A stretch of DNA of 64,000 bases from Thalassotalea sp. Sam97 (GTDB taxonomy: Bacteria > Pseudomonadota > Gammaproteobacteria > Enterobacterales > Alteromonadaceae). Position numbers and translations under genes: made by a program. Numbering within the stretch: position 1 is the first letter of the stretch; every line of letters begins with the position of its first letter. The stretch covers positions 2,480,001 through 2,544,000 of the forward strand of contig NZ_CP166919.1 in NCBI RefSeq assembly GCF_041379765.1, given 5' to 3'. Under the pieces are notes generated by a model. The model did not search any database and was not told where the DNA came from. It saw only the letters and a list, made by a program, of their open reading frames with translations. Below, one piece after another: positions 50,652 to 59,286 of this stretch.

Positions 50652-51534
50652 TCAAATATACCAAGAAGAGGCGTTTCCTTCGCCCATCAAACAGCTGTGG
50701 TATACGTTTAGGGCGACACCTGTTGCCATGATTGGTTTTTGTATTTATGTAACCCTGTTACTGCTTGCGATTGTCGGCAACTTTATTACCCCACATAATG
50801 CGATTGAGAATAATCTAGATAAATTACTGTTGCCACCCGCATGGTCTAATGCCGGTGACTTAAGTCACCTTCTCGGGACAGACGACTTAGGTCGCGATAT
50901 GTTATCACGCCTGATCCAAGGTACCTCTCTGACATTCGGACTAAGTATCATCGTTGTTCTATTTGCGATGTCTATCGGTGTGCTTATCGGCTCTTTTTCG
51001 GCACTAACCCGTGGTTTGAAAGCAAGTTTATTAACTCACTTTCTTGATGTTATTTTATCGATCCCCTCTTTGTTGTTAGCGATAATCATCGTCGCCATCC
51101 TTGGTCCGGGGCTTGAAAATGTATTATGGGCTATCGCTTTGGTATCGATACCTCAATTTATTCATGTAACACGCAACGCCATTAAAGAAGAACAGAAAAA
51201 AGGCTACGTACTGATCCCGATTCTTGATGGTGCCAGTGAAATACGTGTACTAATCACATCAATATTTCCAAACATTATCGACAAAATTATTATCCAAGCC
51301 ACATTAGCGCAGTCGGCAGCCATATTAGAGATTGCCGCCTTAGGCTTTCTTGGCCTTGGCGCACCGATCCCAATGCCTGAGTGGGGCTCTATGCTAGCCA
51401 ACTCCCTAGATCTATTTTATATTGCCCCTTGGACCACCTACCTTCCAGGCTTAGCTATTTTGATCACGGTAGTGGCGACGAATTTAGTTGGTGAGGGCTT
51501 ACGCCACGCCTTGAAACTGCAAAAAGAAAGCTAA
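50641..51534 (+). CDS. sapC: SapC, ABC transporter permease
   Basis: 297 aa, DppC-type permease. The N-terminal helix is followed by GTDDLGRDMLSRLIQGT, typical of this family. C-terminal FLGLGAPIPMPEWGSMLANS is conserved. ATG lies inside the end of sapB; the sapD ATG overlaps its stop. Confidence 0.95.
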   Translation: MAHNQIYQEEAFPSPIKQLWYTFRATPVAMIGFCIYVTLLLLAIVGNFITPHNAIENNLDKLLLPPAWSNAGDLSHLLGTDDLGRDMLSRLIQGTSLTFGLSIIVVLFAMSIGVLIGSFSALTRGLKASLLTHFLDVILSIPSLLLAIIIVAILGPGLENVLWAIALVSIPQFIHVTRNAIKEEQKKGYVLIPILDGASEIRVLITSIFPNIIDKIIIQATLAQSAAILEIAALGFLGLGAPIPMPEWGSMLANSLDLFYIAPWTTYLPGLAILITVVATNLVGEGLRHALKLQKES

Positions 51535-52541
51535 TGAACTTACTCGATATTAAAAACCTGAGCATTGAACTAAAAGGGCAACACGAAAATATCGTTGCCG
51601 TTGATAGAGTGTCATTAACACTCAAGCCTGGAGAATTTCGTGGCTTAGTGGGTGAATCAGGCTCGGGAAAATCTCTGTTAGCGCAAGCCATTGTTGGAGT
51701 ACTCGATGATAAATGGCAGGTCAATGCCGATCGCTTTCATTGGCAAGGCGTAGATTTGTTACGTTTGCCAATTGAAGAGCGTAAACAAATTATCAACCGA
51801 GACGTAGCGATGATATTTCAAGAGCCTATCAGTTGTCTTGACCCAACCAATACCATAGGAGAAGAAATTGAAGAGGTGCTTGATAACAGTCAATTTAGTG
51901 GCTTTTTTTGGCAGCGAGCAGCACAACGTAAAGAAGAAATCATTAAGCTGTTACATAAAGTAGGTATTAAACAACATGAAGTGTGTGTTAACAGTTACCC
52001 ACACCAGTTGAATAATGCCCTGTGTCAACGGGTCATGATTGCTATTGCCCTAGCGAAAAAACCTAAGTTATTGATCGCAGATGAACCAACAGCATCAATG
52101 GAAGCAAGCAATCAAAACCAAATATTTCGCTTGCTGGCGAGCCTTAATCAACTAAAGAATATGTCCATTTTGCTGATCAGTCACGAAATGGAAAAAATCA
52201 GTCACTGGACTGATCGACTAACCGTCATGTATTCTGGTCAATTTGTTGAAGGCGGTAGCCCCGCGCAAATATTGAAAAAACCATTGCATCCCTACACCCA
52301 TGCATTGGTGGCTTCTTCGCCAAATATCGCCAAAAACCATCAAAAAAAGCAAGTGCTCGATACCTTGCCAGGCAGTATTCCCAGTTTAAATCACCTGCCG
52401 ATAGGATGCCGCTTGGGACCACGTTGCCCCAATGCCGAACGCAAGTGTGTAAAAGCACCACCGCTGCAGTCGTTAAAAGGTCAACAGTTTAGTTGCCATT
52501 TCCCAATAAGCTACCAGCGTAAGGAAGATAATCGTGACTAG
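51534..52541 (+). CDS. sapD: SapD, ABC transporter ATPase
   Basis: 335 aa. Walker A GESGSGKSLLAQA, Walker B LLIADEPTASME, and the C-terminal oligopeptide/dipeptide extension with the Cys cluster CRLGPRCPNAERKC. The signature loop reads YPHQLNNALCQRV rather than LSGGQ, as also in enteric SapD, so it may have reduced ATPase activity. Overlaps sapF by 8 bases. Confidence 0.94.
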   Translation: MNLLDIKNLSIELKGQHENIVAVDRVSLTLKPGEFRGLVGESGSGKSLLAQAIVGVLDDKWQVNADRFHWQGVDLLRLPIEERKQIINRDVAMIFQEPISCLDPTNTIGEEIEEVLDNSQFSGFFWQRAAQRKEEIIKLLHKVGIKQHEVCVNSYPHQLNNALCQRVMIAIALAKKPKLLIADEPTASMEASNQNQIFRLLASLNQLKNMSILLISHEMEKISHWTDRLTVMYSGQFVEGGSPAQILKKPLHPYTHALVASSPNIAKNHQKKQVLDTLPGSIPSLNHLPIGCRLGPRCPNAERKCVKAPPLQSLKGQQFSCHFPISYQRKEDNRD

Positions 52542-53313
52542 CCTGATTGAAGTTAACGATCTAAGCAAAACCTATAAAGTGAAGCGTAATTGGTTTAAAA
52601 CTGATAAAAAGACGGTACTTGAACCACTATCCTTTAAGCTCAATGCACGCGAGACACTAGCCATTGTGGGTGAAGTCGGCTCGGGTAAGTCAACTCTTGC
52701 CAAATTACTGGTGGGCGCGGCTAGACCAACAACCGGCAGCATCATTCTTAATGGCCAACCACTGCAAGCAGGTAACTTTAAACAGCGATGCCAACACGTA
52801 CGTATGATATTTCAAAATGCCGGAGATACATTAAACCCCAGTTTGACCATTCGCCAGCAACTCGAAGAGCCGTTAATGTTGAATACCACATTAAATGAAG
52901 CTGAGCGACTGGAGATGATCAGCTCAACATTACAAAAGGTTGGCCTGCTTGTTGATCACATGCATTACTACCCACATATGTTCTCAGGGGGCCAAAAGCA
53001 ACGTATATCGCTCGCTCGTGCCATTATCTTACAACCCCAGATAGTTATCTTAGATGAAGCTCTAGCGTCGCTTGATTTATCGCTCAGGGCGCAGTTAATT
53101 AACCTATTACTCGAACTGCAAGATACCATGGGACTCGCCTATATTTTGGTATCACACGACATTGATGTGATAGAGCATTTCAGCGATAAGTTAATGGTGC
53201 TTAGAAACGGTAAAGTCGTTGAATACGGGAATACTACAGATGTGATACTTAACCCTAAAGATAAGTTCACTCGTAAATTGATCATGTCACAGCGCAAGGT
53301 ACAAGTCCGTTAA
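52534..53313 (+). CDS. sapF: SapF, ABC transporter ATPase
   Basis: 259 aa. Walker A GEVGSGKSTLAKLL, signature MFSGGQKQRISLARA, Walker B IVILDEALASLDLS, switch His in VSHDIDVIEH. The canonical signature here complements the degenerate one in SapD. Last gene of the operon; no strong hairpin follows, and a truncated gene of opposite orientation starts 83 bases later. Confidence 0.95.
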   Translation: MTSLIEVNDLSKTYKVKRNWFKTDKKTVLEPLSFKLNARETLAIVGEVGSGKSTLAKLLVGAARPTTGSIILNGQPLQAGNFKQRCQHVRMIFQNAGDTLNPSLTIRQQLEEPLMLNTTLNEAERLEMISSTLQKVGLLVDHMHYYPHMFSGGQKQRISLARAIILQPQIVILDEALASLDLSLRAQLINLLLELQDTMGLAYILVSHDIDVIEHFSDKLMVLRNGKVVEYGNTTDVILNPKDKFTRKLIMSQRKVQVR

Positions 53314-53396
53314 TTAGGTGGCCAAAATAACTATGCCACTACACCTTTTCCATGTTTAGTTATTGCGGATTCAATTAAGCTGTCACCTAATCCGTT

Positions 53397-54158
53397 TTAA
53401 GACCACAAATATTGCTCAAGTTTTAAAAGATCTTTCGCTGTGGTGTAAGCGGTTACGCCTTTTAATGCCAGTGGAATTGCACCTAATGCGATTTTACGAT
53501 TGATATGTTTAAAATCTGACTTGGCAAAAGTGCCAGACATACCCGCTACGGAAAATAAATTCTCCTGCAAATAATCCTCAAAGGATACGCCAGTCACTTT
53601 TTCCACAACTAAGCCTCTTAAAATAGTGTTGTTGTTGCCGTAGTCGAATTTTTCTCCAGGAGAAAACTTTAATGTTTTTAGCTGCTTTAAATCGTCAAGA
53701 GCCTGAATTGTTGTCATATTGGCTCGGTATTTTACATCGGGTAAGCCACTACTATGCGTTAACAAGTGCTCAATGGTGATCTCATGTTTCCAATCAGGTA
53801 ACTCTGGAAAATAATCAGCAATAGACTGGTTGAAGCTGATTTTATTCATTTGTTTTAGTTGCAGTAATGCAATGACAGAAAACTCTTTAGTAATTGAGCC
53901 AGGGCTAAATGCGTAGTTGGTTGTTAACTTATCAGAAGAGTTTTTTCCTACTTTACCGATAGCTTTTTCAAATAGAACTTCATCGCCTTTAGATATCAAA
54001 ACAACGCTATTAAATCCTACTTTGTTATTTGCCTGGATAATCAGGTTTTCTAACTGATTTTTTTGCTTTTGTTGAGTGCTTATTGAATTTGAGGACGAAC
54101 ACCCTAACAGATTGAACATAAAAACTAGTGATACTAATAAAGTTAAAGGTTTGTTCAT
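53397..54158 (-). pseudogene. Truncated serine hydrolase (class C beta-lactamase fold) lipoprotein
   Basis: 253 aa from ATG 54158 (GGAAAA seven bases upstream). Lipoprotein signal with lipobox LLGC. The catalytic SxxK is in SPGSITKEFS and the YxN motif in FDYGNNNTI; LLTHSSGLPD is typical of the family. The frame ends at YLWS, before the third active-site motif (HxG/KTG) and last helices, so about 80-120 residues are missing. Twenty-two more codons follow the stop in frame but do not look like the missing part. Probably a decayed gene at the edge of an accessory block. Confidence 0.7.
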
Positions 54159-54373
54159 TGTATTTTCCAAATAATTTGCATTAGGCGTTCACTGAACGAT
54201 TTCTCGCCATATCTAACCAGCATGTTCTCGATTCTAAATGTGAGACAGAATACATATGGAAGATTAAATACTTCTTAGCTGAACATTAAAAATATTTAAT
54301 GTTCCAAAAAGGTTTCTTTAATTTTGACCCATTAGGCTAACAAGGAAAAATTATTTAATGGAGTTACTTAAGA

Positions 54374-54859
54374 ATGAAAATTTTTAGACATATTGGATTA
54401 AAAGCTGTAGTGGTATTCATATCCGTATTTCCTGCGCACCTGATAGCTGGTAACGAAACAGGGAGCGTTGAATGCGAATCAACATGTCAACTCAATCTTG
54501 CAAATGAATACTTTGATTTACTAAATGCAGTAGGTAAAAAAGGTTCTACGGATAAGGATATAGAGAAGTTAATTTCTTCTATGCATGATGATGTACAATA
54601 TATCCACGTAAGGTTTGGAGCTGAATTTAATCAAACGTCTTGGCGTAAAGCATTTCTTAGAAACTTAAAGAAGGGGTTTTATACGGCGACATCAAAACAA
54701 GAAATTCGAATCTTACGTTCTATTGATGGTAAAGGTTATTTAGCTGTTGAATATGCCCACGGCTCAATCAATAACGATAATTGGATACCAGAAGAAGGGC
54801 AATTAGTCATATTTGGTTTTACCGATGGTAAGATTTCAATGATCAAAGAACTTTGGTAA
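54374..54859 (+). CDS. Secreted NTF2/SnoaL-like protein
   Basis: 161 aa. Signal peptide of about 25 residues (VVVFISVFPAHLIAG). The mature part has the cone-fold pattern: helix NLANEYFDLLNAVGKKG, then MHDDVQYIHVRFGAEFN and EQGQLVIFGF-like strands (EEGQLVIFGFTDGKISMIKEL). This fold holds many unrelated functions; none can be assigned. A single Cys pair (CESTC) lies just after the signal. Start of a five-gene plus-strand cluster. Confidence 0.7.
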   Translation: MKIFRHIGLKAVVVFISVFPAHLIAGNETGSVECESTCQLNLANEYFDLLNAVGKKGSTDKDIEKLISSMHDDVQYIHVRFGAEFNQTSWRKAFLRNLKKGFYTATSKQEIRILRSIDGKGYLAVEYAHGSINNDNWIPEEGQLVIFGFTDGKISMIKELW

Positions 54860-54894
54860 ACAAACCCAAATATACCCAATGGGAATGAACTTTT

Positions 54895-55461
54895 ATGATA
54901 GTTAGAAAAAAAGTAGGTGTGGTTTACTTTAGTAAAACGGATATAACCGCTCAATTGGTAAACTCGTTTATTGAAGGTGTTGATGGCAACAACCAAATTG
55001 AAATTATTAAGCAACGAGTGTCTGGCAAAGATATTGTCGAAGGTCGATACGTAAATATGAAAGCGATTGATTCATTAACTTCATGCGATGCCATAATCTT
55101 TGCTACTCCAACCTATATGGGGGGCGTATCAGCTCAGTTAAAATCTTTCCTTGATGCCACTAGTGAACTTTGGTGCAAACAACTTTGGGCTGGAAAATTT
55201 GCAGCTGGCATTACCTGTGGCAGTGCGCTAAATGGCGATCAAAGTTCAACACTTCAATATTTAATTACATTTGCCAATCAACAAGGCATGTTGTGGCTCG
55301 GACTTGATACTCCGTTTGGTTATACAGATGAGCCAGTTAATAGACTAGGTTGTCAGTTGGGTGTTACTGCTCAATCTGATGGAGAAATGGCCTCAAAAGA
55401 AGATTTAAATACTGCTCGTTATCTTGGAGAAAGAATGGCAACAATTGTAGGTAAAAATTAA
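54895..55461 (+). CDS. Flavodoxin-like / WrbA-type FMN protein
   Basis: 188 aa. FMN-phosphate loop region VVYFSKTDITAQLV, then IIFATPTYMGGVSAQLKSFLDAT, which is characteristic of the NAD(P)H:quinone reductase/WrbA branch. GITCGSALNGDQSSTLQYL contacts the flavin. Probably an FMN-dependent oxidoreductase; substrate unknown. 35 bases after the NTF2-like gene. Confidence 0.85.
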   Translation: MIVRKKVGVVYFSKTDITAQLVNSFIEGVDGNNQIEIIKQRVSGKDIVEGRYVNMKAIDSLTSCDAIIFATPTYMGGVSAQLKSFLDATSELWCKQLWAGKFAAGITCGSALNGDQSSTLQYLITFANQQGMLWLGLDTPFGYTDEPVNRLGCQLGVTAQSDGEMASKEDLNTARYLGERMATIVGKN

Positions 55462-55534
55462 ATTTGTTTAATGTTTTAAACAGGTTAATTTAATTTAGAT
55501 TGTTCATCATTGAGTTCCAATAAACAGGAGCAAT

Positions 55535-56701
55535 ATGATGAAAATCCAATCAAGTTTTATATGTTTAATCACGGTATTATGTATCGCTGGCTGCACTAGT
55601 TTAAGTCCAATTGTAAATGACAGTGTTAATGTCTTAAATGAAGCTGATTCAAAAAGAGTAGAAGTAAGTAACAACGGGTCTGGAGAATCAATATCTTCCA
55701 GCGTTAAAGTAAAGAGCGGTATTTCAGGCAAGCACACTGAAATACAAAAAGTGAAGCAATCTTATTTGCCTAACAAGTCAAGCTTTGTAGGTAATTGGAA
55801 AGGACAGTTGTCAATGATTGACCACTTTCATTCTTTAACACTTAACTTCACTGAGGAAGACGGTGTTCTTAATGCCAACTATGACTTTTGGGGGATGAAC
55901 TCAAAAAATAAATCGGAGGAACAAGCTCCCGAAATTAGTTTTTCATATTTTGACGAAGAGCTAGAACTAGTGTTACCCGACGCTGGAATTAGGTTAAGCG
56001 CTAAGCAAACCACAAATACTAGCATTGAAGCCGATGTATATTGGCTAGGACATTCTCAAAAAGTAACCTTTTCAAAAATCGCGGCAGAAGAAATTCCTAA
56101 AATGACCCATCACACTATGGGGCAGAAAATGAACGTCGCAGTATTGTTATTTGATGATGTAGATGTATTAGATTGGGCTGGCCCACTAGAAGTTTTTGTT
56201 CATGCACACAGCTTTAATACCTACACAGTTTCATCAAAAAGTAGGGCGATGAGTGGTGCAGGTTATAGTGTGACCGCTGATTATACGTTCGATAATATGC
56301 CTGAACCTGATATTGTTATCATCCCAGGTGGCAGAATAAGCCCTCTGTTCCTAGATGAAAGAACGATGGCATGGATTAAAAAGCAAAGTACTAACTCAAA
56401 GTATATGATGTCTGTATGTAATGCTTCAGCACTAATGGCAACAACAGGTTTATTAAATGGAGAACAAGTAACAACCCATCAAAGCTGGATACCCTGGATG
56501 GAACAGTTATCAAAACAACATAATTATGAAGTGATAAATGGGCAAAGATTTGTTGATAATGGAAAGATCATAACCACTGCTGGTGTATCTGCTGGAATTG
56601 ATGGCGCTCTTCATATTGTAGCCAAATTATTAGGGGAGCCTAGAGCTAGAATGACAGCTAAAATGATTGAATATGATTGGCAACCTACTGAAAAATATTA
56701 A
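55535..56701 (+). CDS. Lipoprotein with beta-rich domain and C-terminal DJ-1/PfpI domain
   Basis: 388 aa. Lipobox IAGC (Cys near residue 20) with Thr at +2, so an outer-membrane location is likely. About residues 85-190 form a beta-rich domain (SFVGNWKGQLSMID, LTLNFTEEDGVLNANYDFWG) resembling small hydrolase-associated domains; residues 200-388 are DJ-1/PfpI (VAVLLFDDVDVLDWAGPLEV, IVIIPGGRISP, nucleophile Cys in MSVCNASALMATTG, TTAGVSAGIDGALHIVAKLLG). DJ-1-family proteins are usually cytoplasmic, so the lipid anchor is unusual. Eleven bases before the response regulator gene. Confidence 0.85.
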   Translation: MMKIQSSFICLITVLCIAGCTSLSPIVNDSVNVLNEADSKRVEVSNNGSGESISSSVKVKSGISGKHTEIQKVKQSYLPNKSSFVGNWKGQLSMIDHFHSLTLNFTEEDGVLNANYDFWGMNSKNKSEEQAPEISFSYFDEELELVLPDAGIRLSAKQTTNTSIEADVYWLGHSQKVTFSKIAAEEIPKMTHHTMGQKMNVAVLLFDDVDVLDWAGPLEVFVHAHSFNTYTVSSKSRAMSGAGYSVTADYTFDNMPEPDIVIIPGGRISPLFLDERTMAWIKKQSTNSKYMMSVCNASALMATTGLLNGEQVTTHQSWIPWMEQLSKQHNYEVINGQRFVDNGKIITTAGVSAGIDGALHIVAKLLGEPRARMTAKMIEYDWQPTEKY

Positions 56702-56712
56702 AGAGGAAGGCA

Positions 56713-57402
56713 ATGAATTTGTTGTTGATAGAAGATGAGAAGTCTATTGCAGAATATATTTGTAAGGGCTTTAAAGAGGCTGGGCATAATATTGAGTGGA
56801 GCCAAAATGGAAAGTTGGGCTTCACACTTGCAGTAGAGCAGGATTTTGATGTATGCATCGTTGATCGTATGTTGCCAGAGCTTGATGGACTCTCCATTGT
56901 TAAAGGGCTGCGAGCTATTAGCAACAAAACACCTATTATTATTCTCTCGGCCTTATCGGATGTTGATGAAAGAGTGAATGGTTTAACCGCCGGTGCAGAT
57001 GACTATCTAGTAAAGCCCTTTGCTTTTAGTGAACTTGAGGCGAGAGTTCACATTTTAGGCAGTCGTGGCAAAGCAGAGCAAACTTATCAACCGTCATCAA
57101 TTTTATTTGCAGATATCGAACTTAACTTGCTGACCCGTGAAGTAACGGTTAATAACACTAAAATAGAGTTAAAAACTAAGGAGTTTGGTTTATTAGAAGC
57201 GCTAATTCGTCAACCTAATCGAGTATATTCAAGAACCATGTTAATGGAGAAAGTCTGGGGGTATAACTTTGACACGCAGACTAATGTGATAGATGTTCAC
57301 ATTAGTAATTTAAGAAAAAAAATCGAATCGGTTAGTAAACTCTGTTTATTAAAAGCAGTTAGAGGCGTTGGTTATAAGTTGGAAAAGGTAAACGATGAAT
57401 AG
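56713..57402 (+). CDS. OmpR-family response regulator
   Basis: 229 aa. Receiver domain with phosphoacceptor Asp in CIVDRMLPELDG and Lys in LVKPFAFSELEARV; C-terminal winged helix (ELKTKEFGLLEALIRQPNRV, VWGYNFDTQTNVIDVHISNL, AVRGVGYKLE). It overlaps the sensor kinase gene by 8 bases. AGAGGAAGG precedes the ATG. Confidence 0.95.
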   Translation: MNLLLIEDEKSIAEYICKGFKEAGHNIEWSQNGKLGFTLAVEQDFDVCIVDRMLPELDGLSIVKGLRAISNKTPIIILSALSDVDERVNGLTAGADDYLVKPFAFSELEARVHILGSRGKAEQTYQPSSILFADIELNLLTREVTVNNTKIELKTKEFGLLEALIRQPNRVYSRTMLMEKVWGYNFDTQTNVIDVHISNLRKKIESVSKLCLLKAVRGVGYKLEKVNDE

Positions 57403-58783
57403 CTATATTGGTAAATTGGTGCTGATATATTTTTTCATCACCGTGGCAATGTTGATGGCTCTCATCCCCATCTATAACACTATAGAGTCTCAACAAAGCA
57501 GTAAAATCGAGACTATTCTTCAACCACAATGCGCTTATTGTGAGCTAAGAGATAAATATGCTAAAGCAGGACGTGACGCTTTAAAGCTTCATATGTTTGA
57601 AAAACCTCAAGATAAGTGGCTCACGACCTTAATTTTCAAATCTAATGAAATGGACAAAGTTTCCAGTTCACCTTGGGTTCAATCCGAGGTTACGTCAGCT
57701 ATGGCGTTAACTAATGAAAATAAGATTGAAGTTACCGTCAACGTAAATCCGACTGCGGGCAAAGAGCTTATTCTTATTTATTTGGATTCAGACACCTACC
57801 TTCTTATCGAACAATATTTATCTGTTTCTCAACAAACACCTCTGAATACTATTGAAGAGGTTAAGACACAAGTCAATGAAGCACTTTTTCAAAGTTTGTT
57901 TATTACGCTATTTTTCACTACGCTTATTTTTATTTTAACCCTTTATTTTTCTAGAAAAATATATAAAAAACTAAATAATATTAATGAGATATCAGAGTCC
58001 ATTTATGCGACTGGCGACCTTTCTAAAAGAATTCCACATACAAACGGTAATAGTGAATTTGACAGGTTAGCTAAACAACTAAACATAACTTTCGAAGCAA
58101 TAGAAAACAAAGTATCTGACATTCGTAATATCTCCAATACATTGGCACATGAATTAAAAACGCCTTTAACTCGATTGACTCACCAAATAGAAGAATTGAA
58201 CATCCCCGAAGAAAAACATTTACTGTTAAAAGACAGTGCTTACAAAGCCAATGATATATTTAACGCCATTCTTCGGATATCTCACTTAGAAAGTGGCAGC
58301 GCAAGGGTATCAAGGACAACTGTAAGTATTGAAAAAATTATCACTGACGCAGTAGAATTTTTAACACCAATGGCGGAAATTAAAGACCAAAAGGTTTTGG
58401 TAGATATTGAAGCAGCAAACGTTCAAGTTGATCAAAGCTTAACTTCTCAGGCGTTAATCAACCTGTTAGATAATGCTATCAAGTATTCTCCGCACTCTAC
58501 GACTATTCAAGTGAACGGAAAGGTTCAAGGCAATTCTCTAGTAATATCCGTTCAAAATGAAACTGCTAAAATACCTACTGACGAACTGAGAATGTTAAAA
58601 CAACGCTTTACCAGAGGTTCAAATACTTCAAGTAATGAAGGGCTAGGTTTAGGACTCTCTCTTGTAGAAGCCATTGCCATTGCTCATCAAGGTTCACTTA
58701 AACTAGAAAGCGGTGAATTTGGTTTTAGAGCATCGATTTCGTTTGTTATTTGGACTTCCCAGACTTTGCTAGACACCAAATGA
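57395..58783 (+). CDS. Sensor histidine kinase with periplasmic CxxC
   Basis: 462 aa. Two membrane segments (about 7-27 and 165-187) flank a periplasmic sensor region of about 135 residues. HAMP follows, then the His box LAHELKTPLTRL and the ATPase blocks LLDNAIKYSPHS, GLGLGLSLVEA. The periplasmic part carries CAYC within LQPQCAYCELRDKYAK, 15 residues after the first membrane segment, which could sense thiol redox or metal. Closest classes are QseC/CpxA-like kinases. The stop codon abuts an IS3 remnant. Confidence 0.93.
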   Translation: MNSYIGKLVLIYFFITVAMLMALIPIYNTIESQQSSKIETILQPQCAYCELRDKYAKAGRDALKLHMFEKPQDKWLTTLIFKSNEMDKVSSSPWVQSEVTSAMALTNENKIEVTVNVNPTAGKELILIYLDSDTYLLIEQYLSVSQQTPLNTIEEVKTQVNEALFQSLFITLFFTTLIFILTLYFSRKIYKKLNNINEISESIYATGDLSKRIPHTNGNSEFDRLAKQLNITFEAIENKVSDIRNISNTLAHELKTPLTRLTHQIEELNIPEEKHLLLKDSAYKANDIFNAILRISHLESGSARVSRTTVSIEKIITDAVEFLTPMAEIKDQKVLVDIEAANVQVDQSLTSQALINLLDNAIKYSPHSTTIQVNGKVQGNSLVISVQNETAKIPTDELRMLKQRFTRGSNTSSNEGLGLGLSLVEAIAIAHQGSLKLESGEFGFRASISFVIWTSQTLLDTK

Positions 58784-58813
58784 GTTACATTGTAACTTCA
58801 ACTAGAGGTGTTT

Positions 58814-58954
58814 ATGAGCAAAGGCAAACGGTATACCCAAGAATTCAAAATTGAAGCAGTTAAGCAAATCACCGAGCGTGGTTATTCAGTTGCTGAAGTA
58901 TCCGAACGATTAGGTATTTGTACTAAAACGTTATATCACTGGCACATTCGGTAG
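58814..58954 (+). pseudogene. IS3-family transposase OrfA remnant
   Basis: 46 codons beginning MSKGKRYTQEFKIEAVKQ and containing SVAEVSERLGICTKTLYHW, the helix-turn-helix of IS3-family OrfA. It ends early at HIR; full OrfA is about 90-120 codons and OrfB is absent. The preceding TGAGTTACATTGTAAC at the kinase stop may be part of an old IS end. Confidence 0.85.
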
Positions 58955-59180
58955 TATTAATTCTAGGTCTTTAACTATTTAGTGTTAAAAGCTTTTATTG
59001 AAATATATTCGTTTAAATCACTTTCGTTGGGCGAAATGTGGGGTTGAAGAGCGTATTTTACCGTACCCAAGGCCGGAAACTCAATATAACGTGCTATAAG
59101 ATGTTGATATTAATGATAAATATAATCGACACGGAATGGTTTTGTTGTGACTCACACTGTGCTAAGGTGTTGATTGTAAA

Positions 59181-59217
59181 GAAGAATAAAATAAGGATCT
59201 ACGTCATGTAGATCCTT
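59181..59217 (-). terminator. Terminator of the accD-purF block (minus strand)
   Basis: On the minus strand AAGGATCTAC, loop ATGAC, GTAGATCCTT, followed by ATTTTATTCTT. A perfect ten-pair stem about 70 bases after the purF stop. Confidence 0.75.
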
Positions 59218-59231
59218 AATTCCATATCAGC

Positions 59232-59257
59232 CCAGAGCTCAGCTCTGGTTTTTTATT
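59232..59257 (+). terminator. Plus-strand terminator facing purF
   Basis: CCAGAGC, TCA, GCTCTGG, TTTTTTATT. A perfect seven-pair stem with a strong T run in the plus direction, though the nearest plus-strand gene is the IS remnant. It may have served an ancestral gene or the two-component operon. Confidence 0.75.
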
Positions 59258-59286
59258 ATCACAATACTATCGTAACCTGAGGCCGA

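Larger units (their letters stand above)
58955..59286. other. Intergenic region IS3 remnant to purF
   Basis: 332 bp with no gene. It contains two hairpins facing opposite directions (59193-59217 and 59232-59254). A 41-codon open stretch on the minus strand near 58977-59105 has no start codon and is not called. Confidence 0.6.

Noticed and set aside
58977..59105. 41-codon open stretch on the minus strand
   Set aside because: No start codon and a length expected by chance; cannot be distinguished from noise.
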